64,000 nucleotides of DNA from Arsenophonus apicola (GTDB lineage Bacteria > Pseudomonadota > Gammaproteobacteria > Enterobacterales > Enterobacteriaceae). The notes beneath the pieces were generated by a model. It saw only the letters and a program-made list of their open reading frames with translations. It was not told the DNA's origin and ran no database searches. Below are positions 1 to 7,852 of this stretch, one piece after another. The stretch lies in contig NZ_CP084222.1 in assembly GCF_020268605.1 (NCBI RefSeq), positions 1,240,001 to 1,304,000 on the forward strand, read 5' to 3'. The translations under genes were made by a program, and so were the position numbers. Every line of letters starts with the position of its first letter. The first letter of the stretch is position 1.

Positions 1-51
1 GCGAAAACAAATCTCATCCAGACTCTCGTTTTGTTGACTCAGTACCTTCAT
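1..51 (-). CDS. X: Tail protein X, partial (P2 gpX family)
   Basis: Only the first 17 codons lie in the window (MKVLSQQNESLDEICFR). They match the start of P2 gpX, a small LysM-like tail protein, in the LDxIC block. The ATG overlaps the TGA of the gpL gene as ATGA, which indicates translational coupling in the O-N-M-L-X late operon. The gene continues beyond base 1, so length and integrity cannot be judged. Confidence 0.7.
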   Translation of the reverse strand, partial: MKVLSQQNESLDEICFR

Positions 52-518
52 ATCAGTGCCACCACGTTATGACCCTGCCCTTTAATTCGTGCTATCGCCC
101 AGAGGGCATCACGTCGGTAATCATCAATCGTCGGCGACAGACTGTCAGCTTTTTTGTGGCCGGATGCCTGCGTGTCGATATCTCGAAACCGTTCAGACAA
201 GTTAGCCTTAGCGAGGCCAAATACCGCGCGTTCATACAGCAGGCAAAGCGCACTGTCGTCATTAATATGCATGGCCGGAATATTAGCTAAATAGTTAAAT
301 CCTTCGCGTTTTTTCTGGGTTTGCCAGTCCCGCAGTTCGTACGCCACTTCAATCATCGCGTGGGTGAGTGCATCCTTAAGACGCGAAGCGATGATGGTGC
401 CATCGTTCTCACGCATCACTGCGCGGTAATTTTGAGGTGACACGGCAGGCCAGAAGGGATCGTCGGTCACCAGATCACTTTCTTCTTTAGGCGGTTTTTC
501 CGGCGAAATAAAATCCAT
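48..518 (-). CDS. L: Head completion/stabilisation protein (P2 gpL family)
   Basis: A 156-residue protein, close to P2 gpL (about 169 residues), which completes filled heads and prepares them for tail joining. It lies between the small terminase gene M and gpX, its position in P2. The ATG is preceded by a GAGGTGAGG ribosome-binding site. The conserved gpL pattern is visible: an early DPFWP block, then tryptophan- and arginine-rich helices and a C-terminal DDYRRDALWAIARI segment. The frame is open and looks intact. The family call rests on similarity and synteny. Confidence 0.85.
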   Translation of the reverse strand: MDFISPEKPPKEESDLVTDDPFWPAVSPQNYRAVMRENDGTIIASRLKDALTHAMIEVAYELRDWQTQKKREGFNYLANIPAMHINDDSALCLLYERAVFGLAKANLSERFRDIDTQASGHKKADSLSPTIDDYRRDALWAIARIKGQGHNVVALI

Positions 519-537
519 ATCCTCACCTCAATAGGTC

Positions 538-582
538 GGGCGGTGGACAGTGAACATAACGCGGTCTTTCACTGTGCCGCCC
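538..582. other. Stem-loop between M and L
   Basis: The gap between gpM and gpL contains two nested pairs of arms: GGGCGG (538-543) with CCGCCC (577-582), and ACAGTGAA (547-554) with TTCACTGT (568-575), around a 13-base loop. No T-run follows on either strand, so it is not a typical terminator. It may stabilise or attenuate the late mRNA; no function is shown. Confidence 0.5.
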
Positions 583-599
583 GAGTGCGTGGGCACAAC

Positions 600-1253
600 T
601 CATGTTTTCGGTAACGCGGTGTTGAGCGCTTTTTCCAACTTTTTGATCTCGCCTTTGACGCCAACCCCTTGGAAAAGTATTAGCGCGCGTTTTAAGGTGT
701 CGAGCGCGGCGGCGAGCAAGCCATTATCGCGCTGGCAAAAACCCACCCATTTATACAATTCCGCTCTGACCACATCCGGCATGTCTTCCTCATCCGTTAA
801 GGTGACGGTTTGCGCTAAAAGCGACAAACTCAGCGGTACCTTCTGCTGGTAAGCGGTTTTGGCCGCCGCCGCTATTTCTTCTGCAATCGCGCACCCCGTC
901 GTACGGGTATGTCCAGCCGGCATTAAAAGCCCATGCGCTAACGCATATTCGGCGATAGCCAGCGCGCCTTCAATGTCACCGGCGTCAATGCGCCAGAGCA
1001 TCACCATCATCAGCGTGTCGTCCTGCTGGCCGTCGCCGTTTTCCAATACTCCGCTCACCCAAGGGGCATAACGGGGTAACACCGTTTTTTTATATTCGGC
1101 TTTCCGTTCGGTTGACTGGATGCGTTTTAACTGACGTTTGTCCTGCTGAAACATCAACAAAATTTGCTGTGTGGCGTTATCCCATAACGGATGGGCGCCC
1201 CGCGGTTTTTCACCCACCAAGCGCAGCTGGTGACATTGCCAGGGGGTGAGCAT
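600..1253 (-). CDS. M: Terminase small subunit (P2 gpM family)
   Basis: A 217-residue protein (P2 gpM is 247) that begins MLTPWQCHQLR. In P2-type phages gpM recognises and cuts cos together with the large subunit gpP. It lies directly after the capsid gene N, whose stop it touches. The middle carries the alpha-helical DTLMMVMLWRIDAGDIEGALAIAEYAL-type block of the family (given here only in part: RIDAGDIEGAL) and the C-terminus a repeat-like helical region with KWVGF. The frame is intact. The expected target is the cos candidate at 6851-6869. Confidence 0.88.
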   Translation of the reverse strand: MLTPWQCHQLRLVGEKPRGAHPLWDNATQQILLMFQQDKRQLKRIQSTERKAEYKKTVLPRYAPWVSGVLENGDGQQDDTLMMVMLWRIDAGDIEGALAIAEYALAHGLLMPAGHTRTTGCAIAEEIAAAAKTAYQQKVPLSLSLLAQTVTLTDEEDMPDVVRAELYKWVGFCQRDNGLLAAALDTLKRALILFQGVGVKGEIKKLEKALNTALPKT

Positions 1254-2365
1254 TAGCCATCGCCCTGATTAGTCTGACTGCTGCCACCTGAATCGGGTGT
1301 ATTCCCACCTTGCAGTCCTGATTGGGGTTTATCTTCGGGTAAGATGTCAATATTTTCGACCAGTGCCACCCCGCGATAATCTTCCACCACATAGGCTTCA
1401 TTGACCGACTCATAATTTTCAATCCGGTCACGCTCGGGCGTATCCTTGATTTGGCGCCGACGGGTGTCTTGCTGATAGTAAATCGAGAGATTATCCAGAC
1501 GGGTAATGAGCAGAGATTTATCTGGGAAGAATGGGGCGCGAATAGCCGGTAATCCACCCAAGCGTTTTTGACTGATAATCACATCGGCGGCCAGCATTTC
1601 GCTATTCGCCTGTTCTTTGTTAACAATCGGAAAGTATTTATCGGCAAGCAAGGAACGACCACAAATAATCACCAAATCGGTATCATCCTGATACACTTCA
1701 TCAATCACCCGTTCAACCGTGTCCATTACCAGCGCATCCAAATTTTTGTAATCGCCTTTTTCGCCAATGCGAATGGTGTTTGAGGCCACTTTGCCTTGAC
1801 TATCGGTGATGTTAGCCATCACATGGGTCGGGGCATCATTGCGAATTTTTTGCAACCAGCCGATATTCACATCCTGTAATTTGGCATTTTGAGTACGGTC
1901 TGAGGTTTTTTCCCGTTTGATACCATTAAAACCAATCATAATGCGGTCAAGGGCCTGACGGCGCACAATCGCATCGCGGATACGACGCTGAAAATCGTTA
2001 AATTTGGCCCACATATCGAGCTTGGCATAGCTGATGGCAGTATCGAAATTGGTTTGATAGCAATAGTAGTCAATCGTGTCCAAGGACGTCGGGTCAATCG
2101 GTTCTCGACGTTTGCTACTCGTATCGGTGGTGCCGGCCACCGTAGAGCCCATCCCGAGTCCTATCACCTGACCTTGCTGTTCAAGTACCGGTACCAGATT
2201 TATTTTTTTCAAAAAACCGGCACTTTGCTGGATTTGACTTTCCAGTACCTGTGCTTTGGACGGTTCAATATTCACTTTCCCGGCAAAATCCTGCGGCGAG
2301 ACGTGATAGATTTCCCCCAGGCGACTTAAGTACTGATTGAATTTTAATTTGGTTTCTTTTCTCAT
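1253..2365 (-). CDS. N: Major capsid protein (P2 gpN family)
   Basis: A 370-residue protein (P2 gpN is 357) starting MRKETKLKFNQYLSRLGEIY, the typical N-terminus of this family. It assembles the icosahedral head on the gpO scaffold and is cleaved near its N-terminus during maturation. Family blocks include IDYYCYQTNFDTAI, GWLQKIRNDAP and LVIICGRSLLADKYFPIVN. The C-terminus has an extra flexible tail rich in Gly, Ser, Asn and Gln. It sits between O and M as in P2, with an intact frame. Confidence 0.92.
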   Translation of the reverse strand: MRKETKLKFNQYLSRLGEIYHVSPQDFAGKVNIEPSKAQVLESQIQQSAGFLKKINLVPVLEQQGQVIGLGMGSTVAGTTDTSSKRREPIDPTSLDTIDYYCYQTNFDTAISYAKLDMWAKFNDFQRRIRDAIVRRQALDRIMIGFNGIKREKTSDRTQNAKLQDVNIGWLQKIRNDAPTHVMANITDSQGKVASNTIRIGEKGDYKNLDALVMDTVERVIDEVYQDDTDLVIICGRSLLADKYFPIVNKEQANSEMLAADVIISQKRLGGLPAIRAPFFPDKSLLITRLDNLSIYYQQDTRRRQIKDTPERDRIENYESVNEAYVVEDYRGVALVENIDILPEDKPQSGLQGGNTPDSGGSSQTNQGDG

Positions 2366-2375
2366 CGTCTTCTCG

Positions 2376-3197
2376 TTAACAGTTGGTCAGGGTATCGGTA
2401 TCCCGTATCCGACCGAGTGAAACAGGGCGCGTCGGTGTTTCTTCTTGCGCCAGGCTGGTCGTCAAAGTCGTCAGTTCAGTTTTCAGTTGCTGGTGCTTTT
2501 CTGCACTGGCATTTTTTAGCGCAGTTAACGCAACCCCTAATTCGGCGATTTGTTGTTCACTCTTTGCCTGCTGGTTTGCACAATACTCAATTGCCTGCTG
2601 GATATCGCTAAAGATCTGGCCTTGCTCATTGCGCTCATGCCCAAATAAGGCTTTAACTTTTTCAAGCAGGTTGAGTGATGGATTAGAAACGGTGGTCGTT
2701 TCGTCGATAAATTCGAGCAAGGTTTCTTCGGCAGCAGTAAACACGCTATGGGGGGATAATTTACGCTCAGCGAGACAATCAGGTTTACCGTGACTGAATG
2801 CCAGCATACTGGTGCCCAGACTGGCGGGATTATCCGTCACCGCAAGACCGACGAGATAGGCTTTACCCGTATCGGCGAAAGCCGTATCAATTTCGACTGA
2901 GGTGTAAACTTTTTGCCGTTGTTTATTCATGGCAATCAATTCATCGGTGGGCGATAGCACCCCGTAAAGTCCAAGTTTTCCGGCTAATGCCCCTGTTTTG
3001 ATTTCTTCCGTATAAACGGAAAGCACATCGCCAAAGCAGGGCATCCAGGGCGATTTCAAATGTTCAAGGTTAATTCGTGCCCCAAAAGTGTCCGGGTCGT
3101 AGTTTTTTTCAATATCGGTCAGCCACTCTCGCTGGACTTTACGGCCATCGGTGGTGGCACCTTCCACACAGATACGAATCGGTTTGGTTTTTTTCAT
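2376..3197 (-). CDS. O: Capsid scaffolding protein/protease (P2 gpO family)
   Basis: A 273-residue scaffold (P2 gpO is 284). Its N-terminal half is the serine protease domain that processes capsid proteins and its C-terminal half the coiled-coil scaffold; the glutamine- and lysine-rich C-terminus fits that. The start was set at the ATG at 3197 (MKKTKPIRICVEG) because it aligns with P2 gpO, has GGGAGC upstream, and lies downstream of a possible late promoter. An in-frame ATG at 3242 would add 15 residues that do not resemble the family. N follows after 10 bases. Confidence 0.88.
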   Translation of the reverse strand: MKKTKPIRICVEGATTDGRKVQREWLTDIEKNYDPDTFGARINLEHLKSPWMPCFGDVLSVYTEEIKTGALAGKLGLYGVLSPTDELIAMNKQRQKVYTSVEIDTAFADTGKAYLVGLAVTDNPASLGTSMLAFSHGKPDCLAERKLSPHSVFTAAEETLLEFIDETTTVSNPSLNLLEKVKALFGHERNEQGQIFSDIQQAIEYCANQQAKSEQQIAELGVALTALKNASAEKHQQLKTELTTLTTSLAQEETPTRPVSLGRIRDTDTLTNC

Positions 3198-3281
3198 TAC
3201 ACAGGCTCCCGCCAGGGTAGGGTTTGTTGACATCATGGGCATAGGATTAAAAAGATGAGAGAAGGAAACAAGGCGGTGGGA

Positions 3282-3301
3282 TTGTTTGAACGGTCAAACA
3301 A
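3282..3301. promoter_or_regulatory. Ogr/Delta-type late activator site between O and P
   Basis: A perfect 8-base inverted repeat, TTGTTTGAACGGTCAAACAA. It contains TGT-N12-ACA (3283-3300), the binding pattern known for the Ogr/Delta zinc-finger activators of P2 late promoters. It lies between the divergent O and P genes. A centre 55 bases upstream of each start of transcription would give a plus-strand -10 TATGCT at 3336-3341 and a minus-strand start near 3237. The promoter assignments are inference. Confidence 0.6.
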
Positions 3302-3347
3302 ATTTTCACCCAGGCAATCCTTGGGAAATCTTCGTTATGCTAGCCAC

Positions 3348-5084
3348 ATGAAAAATGAAAACCCCTTTTTACGACACCGCGCCCGACAACTGGCTTTAGA
3401 AGGCTACAGCCCGAGTCAGATTGCCCATATGTTGGGGCAAAATGTCTCCACCGTACATAGCTGGAAACGACGAGACCAGTGGAATGCGCAAAAGGCCACG
3501 CAAGCTGTCAAACTGAGCCTGGAGGCGCGACTTTGCCAGCTCATTGGCAAAGAACAGAAAGACGGTAAAGATTTTAAGGAGATTGACCTGCTTTATCGGC
3601 AACTGGAGCGCCAGTGTCGAATTGAACAATACCAACAAGGCGGAAGGGAAAGCGGGCGTGATAAAAAAAATAACCGGACTCCACCTGAAAAGAATGCCTT
3701 TAGTGATGAGCAGATTGCGTCGCTGTTAAAACATTTTCACCAACATCTTTTTGATTACCAGAAGCACTGGTATCAGGCGGGATTAACCTATCCGATACGC
3801 AATATTTTAAAATCACGCCAGATAGGCGCCACCTGGTTTTTTGCTCGCGAGGCGTTGATGGACGCGTTAACCACCGGCCGCAATCAGGTCTTTTTATCCG
3901 CCAGTAAATCTCAGGCGCATGTTTTTAAGGATTACATCATCAAGATGGCGCAGGAAGTGGATGTTGCCCTAAAAGGTGACCCTATCGTGTTAGCCAACGG
4001 CGCCACGCTTTATTTTCTTGGCACTAATGCGCGCACGGCCCAAAGTTATCACGGCAATCTTTATCTGGATGAATATTTCTGGATCCCGAAATTTCAGGAA
4101 TTACGTAAAGTGGCGTCGGGCATGGCGATGCAGAAAAAATGGCGGCAGACCTACTTTTCAACCCCGTCAAGCCTGACGCATAGCGCTTACCCGTTCTGGT
4201 CTGGCAAACTGTTTAACCGGGGAAGGTCAAAAAAAGACCAGATTGATATCGGCATCAGCCACAAGTTGTTGGCGAACGGTCGCTATTGTGAAGATGGCCA
4301 TTGGCGACAAATCGTAACATTAGACGATGCCATTAACGGCGGCTGTAACCTGTTCGACCGTGAAGGGTTAAAAAAGCGCTATAGTCCGGATGAATATCAA
4401 AACCTGTTGATGTGTGAATTTGTTGACGATATCGACTCGCTGTTTTCGTTTTCACTGATGCAGGCCTGTCAGGTGGATAGCTGGGACGTGTGGGCGGATG
4501 TCAGTCCCTTGATGTCACGGCCTTATGGGTCACAAAGCGTCTGGATAGGCTACGACCCCGCCAAAGGCTCCCAGCACGGTGACAGCGCAGGCTGTGTCGT
4601 CATTGCACCACCCACCACACCCGGTGGAAAATTTCGCATTCTGGAGTACTTCCAATGGCGGGGACTGGACTTTCGCGCGCAGGCCGCCGCAATTCAACAA
4701 CTCACCACCCGTTATCAGGTCGACTACATCGGACTGGATGCAACGGGTATCGGCCATGGCGTTTTACAATATGTGCGCGATTTTTTCCCACAGGTCAACG
4801 AATTTATCTATAACCCGGCGCTGAAAAATGCGCTAGTGTTAAAAGCCTATGATGTTATCAGCCATCACCGGCTCGAATATGATGCCGGGGCGCAGGATAT
4901 TACCCGTGCCTTTATGGCGATTAGACGCGCCACGACCGCCAGTGGGAACCGTCCCACCTATGAAGCGGATCGCAGTGAAGATGCCAGCCACGCTGATTTA
5001 GCCTGGGCCACCATGCATGCGCTGTACCATGAACCGTTAACCGGCGATGGCCAGCAACACAAACCCATTATCGAGCTATTCTAA
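3348..5084 (+). CDS. P: Terminase large subunit, ATPase/nuclease (P2 gpP family)
   Basis: A 578-residue protein (P2 gpP is 590) that powers DNA packaging and cuts cos. It begins with an HTH-like segment (GYSPSQIAHMLGQNVSTVHSW), followed by the ATPase with RQIGATWFFAREAL as the Walker A region and LYLDEYFW as Walker B. The C-terminal nuclease has GYDPAKG and YIGLDATGIG acidic blocks. The ATG at 3348 aligns with P2 gpP. An in-frame ATG at 3255 with AGGA upstream would add 31 residues, but it lies upstream of the predicted late promoter start. Q follows at once. Confidence 0.92.
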   Translation: MKNENPFLRHRARQLALEGYSPSQIAHMLGQNVSTVHSWKRRDQWNAQKATQAVKLSLEARLCQLIGKEQKDGKDFKEIDLLYRQLERQCRIEQYQQGGRESGRDKKNNRTPPEKNAFSDEQIASLLKHFHQHLFDYQKHWYQAGLTYPIRNILKSRQIGATWFFAREALMDALTTGRNQVFLSASKSQAHVFKDYIIKMAQEVDVALKGDPIVLANGATLYFLGTNARTAQSYHGNLYLDEYFWIPKFQELRKVASGMAMQKKWRQTYFSTPSSLTHSAYPFWSGKLFNRGRSKKDQIDIGISHKLLANGRYCEDGHWRQIVTLDDAINGGCNLFDREGLKKRYSPDEYQNLLMCEFVDDIDSLFSFSLMQACQVDSWDVWADVSPLMSRPYGSQSVWIGYDPAKGSQHGDSAGCVVIAPPTTPGGKFRILEYFQWRGLDFRAQAAAIQQLTTRYQVDYIGLDATGIGHGVLQYVRDFFPQVNEFIYNPALKNALVLKAYDVISHHRLEYDAGAQDITRAFMAIRRATTASGNRPTYEADRSEDASHADLAWATMHALYHEPLTGDGQQHKPIIELF

Positions 5085-5085
5085 T

Positions 5086-6111
5086 ATGCGAAAAACGAAA
5101 AACCGTACGCTCACCGCCACAAAAAAACCGTCAGTAGACGCCTTTACCTTTGGTGACCCGGTGTCCATGCTTGACCGGCGCGAGATTTTTGATTATTTGG
5201 AATGTGCACTTATCGACAATTACTACGAGCCGCCAATAAGTTTTGAGGGTTTATCGCGCATTTTTCGCGCTGCGGCCCATCATAGCAGTGCCATTTATGT
5301 CAAACGCAATATTTTAAGCAGTACTTTTGTGCCACATCAATGGTTAAGTCGTCAGGATTTTGACCGTTTTGCGCTGGATTTTCTGATTTTTGGCAATGCC
5401 TATCTGGAACGGCGAAAAAATGGCTTAAATAAAACCATTTCGCTAAAATCCATCCCAGCCAAACTCACCCGGCGCGGTGAGGATTTAGCCACTTATTACC
5501 TTTTGCATGCAGGTTTTGACAGCGTGCCGTTTACTTTTCAAAGGGGGCAGGTTTTTCATTTGCTTGAGCCGGATATCAATCAGGAAATCTACGGCCTACC
5601 CGAATATCTGGCCGCCATGACCGCCATTTTACTCAATGAATCGGCAACCCTCTTTCGCCGTAAGTATTATCTGAACGGCTCTCATGCCGGCTATATCCTG
5701 TATATCAATGATACAATTAACTTCCAGGATATTGATAATCTCCGCGAACAGCTAAAAAGCAGTAAAGGCTTGGGAAACTTTCGCAATCTGCTTTTGTATT
5801 CACCCAACGGCAAGAAGGATGGCATACAAACCATTCCGTTATCCGAAGCCGCTGCGAAAGATGAATTTTTAAATATCAAAAACGTCAGTAGGGACGATAT
5901 GTTAGCTGCTCACCGCGTGCCACCACAATTAATGGGTATTATGCCACAGAATGTGGGGGGATTTGGGGACGTACAAAAAGCGGCTAATGTGTTTATCTGC
6001 AACGAATTACATCCGTTGCAACATAAAATGCAGCAGCTTAATGAGTGGCTCGGCGAAGAAGTGATTCAGTTTACCCCTTACGCCTTGAATCGGATAAAAA
6101 ATAAAATCTAA
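5086..6111 (+). CDS. Q: Portal protein (P2 gpQ family)
   Basis: A 341-residue protein (P2 gpQ is 344) that forms the head vertex through which DNA enters. It starts one base after the stop of P, as expected for the P-Q operon. An upstream in-frame ATG at 5047 would overlap P and adds unrelated residues. Portal-family blocks are clear: PPISFEGLSRIFRAAAHHSSAI near the start (shown in part: FEGLSRIFRAAAHHSS), DFLIFGNAYLERR, RRKYYLNGSHAGYIL and the C-terminal VPPQLMGIMPQN. The frame is intact. It is the last gene before the cos side of the phage map. Confidence 0.93.
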   Translation: MRKTKNRTLTATKKPSVDAFTFGDPVSMLDRREIFDYLECALIDNYYEPPISFEGLSRIFRAAAHHSSAIYVKRNILSSTFVPHQWLSRQDFDRFALDFLIFGNAYLERRKNGLNKTISLKSIPAKLTRRGEDLATYYLLHAGFDSVPFTFQRGQVFHLLEPDINQEIYGLPEYLAAMTAILLNESATLFRRKYYLNGSHAGYILYINDTINFQDIDNLREQLKSSKGLGNFRNLLLYSPNGKKDGIQTIPLSEAAAKDEFLNIKNVSRDDMLAAHRVPPQLMGIMPQNVGGFGDVQKAANVFICNELHPLQHKMQQLNEWLGEEVIQFTPYALNRIKNKI

Positions 6112-6167
6112 TCCTTGCAGAGGGTGTTTAACTGCGCCTCAGAAAGCCCCGTTGATTGGTCTGTCTT

Positions 6168-6473
6168 TCAACGCTTATTATTTAAGTCTTTGAGCATTGC
6201 CGCTCTTAAAATTGCGTTTAAACGCGTCTGATAGCCTTTCCCTGATCCTCTGAGCCACGCCAAAACATCGGCATCAATGCGGACAGAAGCATGCTGTTTA
6301 ATAGGACGATAAAAATTACCCCGATGGGCATTTTGCCATGTCACTTCATCCATTGGTGGGATGTCACTAAAATTTATTTCACTTTCCGGCATACCAGCCA
6401 GTACTTTCAACTCTGCTTTGCGTTTATCAGTTAATGTTGGTAAGGCATTTTGTTTAATAGTAACTTTTTTCAT
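6168..6473 (-). CDS. brnA: BrnA-type antitoxin, ribbon-helix-helix
   Basis: A 101-residue protein of the BrnA family, which binds and neutralises BrnT and represses the shared promoter. The C-terminal half contains the pattern HASVRIDADVLAWLRGSGKG followed by YQTRLNAILRAAM, a short beta strand and two helices as in BrnA and other ribbon-helix-helix regulators. It overlaps the end of the toxin gene by 20 bases, the usual brnTA order with toxin first. It is placed between the portal gene and cos on the opposite strand to Q, so it is phage cargo and not part of the structural operon. Confidence 0.88.
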   Translation of the reverse strand: MKKVTIKQNALPTLTDKRKAELKVLAGMPESEINFSDIPPMDEVTWQNAHRGNFYRPIKQHASVRIDADVLAWLRGSGKGYQTRLNAILRAAMLKDLNNKR

Positions 6474-6747
6474 AATGTTTTCTCTCTGCGCGCGTCGCTC
6501 TTCGGGCGCTGATTATTCGAATAATTTCTACTGAATTTTCAAAATTTATCGTGTGTGCGACAAAAACAATAATACAACCTCCAACTTGCCCAATGGTTTG
6601 CCAACGCAATTCTCCATTTTCGAAACGATCCTGATGAGATAAATGCATAGGATCATTGAAAACCTGTGCAGCTTCTTCAAATCGAATCCCATGTTTTTTT
6701 AAATTTGATGCTGATTTTTCAGGATCCCATTCAAATTGTAGTGACAT
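6454..6747 (-). CDS. brnT: BrnT-type ribonuclease toxin
   Basis: A 97-residue BrnT-family toxin, a small RelE-fold RNase that arrests growth when free of BrnA. Family features visible: FEWDPEKSASNLKKHGIRFEEA at the start (key motif WDPEK...NLKKHG), RWQTIGQVGGCIIVFVAHT in the core, and the C-terminal IRIISARRATRAERKHYE with the arginine and histidine residues of the active face. The frame is intact. An AT-rich promoter area lies upstream (6750-6840). It probably stabilises the prophage or protects the lysogen; that role is inference. Confidence 0.9.
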   Translation of the reverse strand: MSLQFEWDPEKSASNLKKHGIRFEEAAQVFNDPMHLSHQDRFENGELRWQTIGQVGGCIIVFVAHTINFENSVEIIRIISARRATRAERKHYEKSYY

Positions 6748-6850
6748 TGAGCACCTGTAATGACAAAAATGTATATATATTACTGTATATACAATATTGA
6801 ATTATGTCAATCGGATAGGAAGTTAAATCAAAAAAACATGAAAAATCGCA

Positions 6851-6869
6851 GTGGTAGCCCCGCCGCGCC
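6851..6869 (-). other. cos: Candidate cos site of the P2 type
   Basis: Read on the minus strand, the 19 bases are GGCGCGGCGGGGCTACCAC. The P2 cohesive end is known as GGCGAGGCGGGGAAAGCAC, so 15 of 19 positions agree, including the GGCGGGG core. The location is also right: in P2 the cos site separates the replication side from portal gene Q, and here it lies between the primase operon and Q. Cutting here has not been shown. Confidence 0.6.
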
Positions 6870-6891
6870 TGCCCGCAAAACATGTCGTTTT

Positions 6892-7000
6892 TTGTGCAGT
6901 TGGACAACGCCACTTAGCGTAGGCCAGTACTGCCCTTTTCGGTGATTTCAGGTGGGCAAAAACTTGTGCAAATTTGTGCATTTTTGTGCAAATCCATGCA
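6892..7000 (+). repeat. Short direct repeats (TTGTGCA) beside cos
   Basis: TTGTGCA occurs at 6892-6898 and then in a strict 10-base register at 6964-6970, 6974-6980 and 6984-6990, followed by the variant CCATGCA at 6994-7000. Spacing of one helical turn puts all copies on one face of the DNA, as for arrayed protein-binding sites. Being next to cos, they could bind the small terminase gpM; this is inference. Confidence 0.55.
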
Positions 7001-7102
7001 CTTATTTTTTAATAAAAACAAAGATCACTAAAACAAGAAGAAAAAGCCTTTTTGATATTTAACATTTTAACAAAATAATAACTTATTTTGCGCTAAAAAA
7101 AG

Positions 7103-7412
7103 GGGGTATGCGTCGGAAAACGGTTACAACAGTTAGAATGCGCAAAAAAAGGACTTAACTCCATAATTAAAATACGATTTTTTTGTAACCTTCAAACGGT
7201 TACAGTGGGGTTACAAAACAGAATAAAAAAGTTACATTGTTATAAATCAATAAGTTAAGTTTTTAGTTTTAAACGTTTTGTAACCGTTACATGTAACCCT
7301 ACTGTAACCATTTTGTAACCGTTTAAAGTTTTTAAAATATATTATATTATCAATTAATTATAATAGTTTTTTATTTTTGTAACCATTGTAACCGTTTTCC
7401 GACACATACCCC
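7103..7412. repeat. Iteron array inside a 27-base inverted repeat (possible replication origin)
   Basis: The ends, 7103-7129 and 7386-7412, are inverted copies agreeing at 26 of 27 bases. Between and within them the heptamer GGTTACA or its complement TGTAACC occurs ten times: GGTTACA at 7122, 7198 and 7209; TGTAACC at 7184, 7279, 7292, 7303, 7314, 7378 and 7387. Several are 11 bases apart. The core is very AT-rich. It lies downstream of the primase-helicase gene, so it may be the phage origin, as the P4 alpha protein uses iterons in ori and crr. No coding sequence is apparent. Confidence 0.6.
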
Positions 7413-7603
7413 AAAATTTTGAAAATAGATAATAACGATTAAATGATGAACAGTTATGTTAAATAAATATTAACGTTTATGTATGATGAATATCTTGCTA
7501 TTTTGGCTGTGAGTTAATCGCTCGTGGTGATGTCTGGAAAATATCGCTAAACGATATAGCTTAAGTCGCTTAGCGAATTTAAATAGGTCTTGGTAATGGG
7601 TAA

Positions 7604-7852
7604 CTAAGGAAGGAATTTTTTAAGTTTATTCTCTAAAGATTTTACTTTATTATATTCTGTTGTAATCAAGTTGAACTTATCTTCAATATTCATTTTGAAT
7701 GATAACCCTAGACTTATTATTGATAAGATAAAAATTATCATAATAATAAGTATTAATCCTGATAATAAGTTCCTGCGTTTTATATTATTTTTTATTTCCT
7801 CAATATCTTTTTGAATATCATTCAATGACATTTCTTGTTTCTTTTCGGTCAT
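7604..7852 (-). CDS. Small single-pass membrane protein, unknown function
   Basis: An 82-residue protein with a charged N-terminal helix (SLNDIQKDIEEIKNN), one strong membrane segment at about residues 30-52 (rich in Ile, Leu and Met) and a C-terminal coiled-coil-like tail with KSLENKLKKFLP. AAGG precedes the ATG at about eight bases. It resembles no family I can name. It lies in the prophage between the iteron region and the primase gene, on the same strand as the early operon but 340 bases downstream of it, so it probably has its own promoter. Confidence 0.6.
   Translation of the reverse strand: MTEKKQEMSLNDIQKDIEEIKNNIKRRNLLSGLILIIMIIFILSIISLGLSFKMNIEDKFNLITTEYNKVKSLENKLKKFLP

Noticed and set aside
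6760..6945. A 61-codon plus-strand frame across the cos region
   Set aside because: It runs through the candidate cos and has no good ribosome-binding site or recognisable family; it is better explained as a chance frame.
7103..7412. Possible CRISPR array
   Set aside because: The repeats are 7 bases, occur in both orientations and are spaced 9-76 bases apart; no repeat-spacer unit of CRISPR size and no cas genes are present.
7454..7464. TTATGTTAAAT, identical to the XerD arm of the E. coli dif site
   Set aside because: The adjoining XerC-arm position (7437-7447) does not match, and the region is AT-rich, so the match is probably chance.
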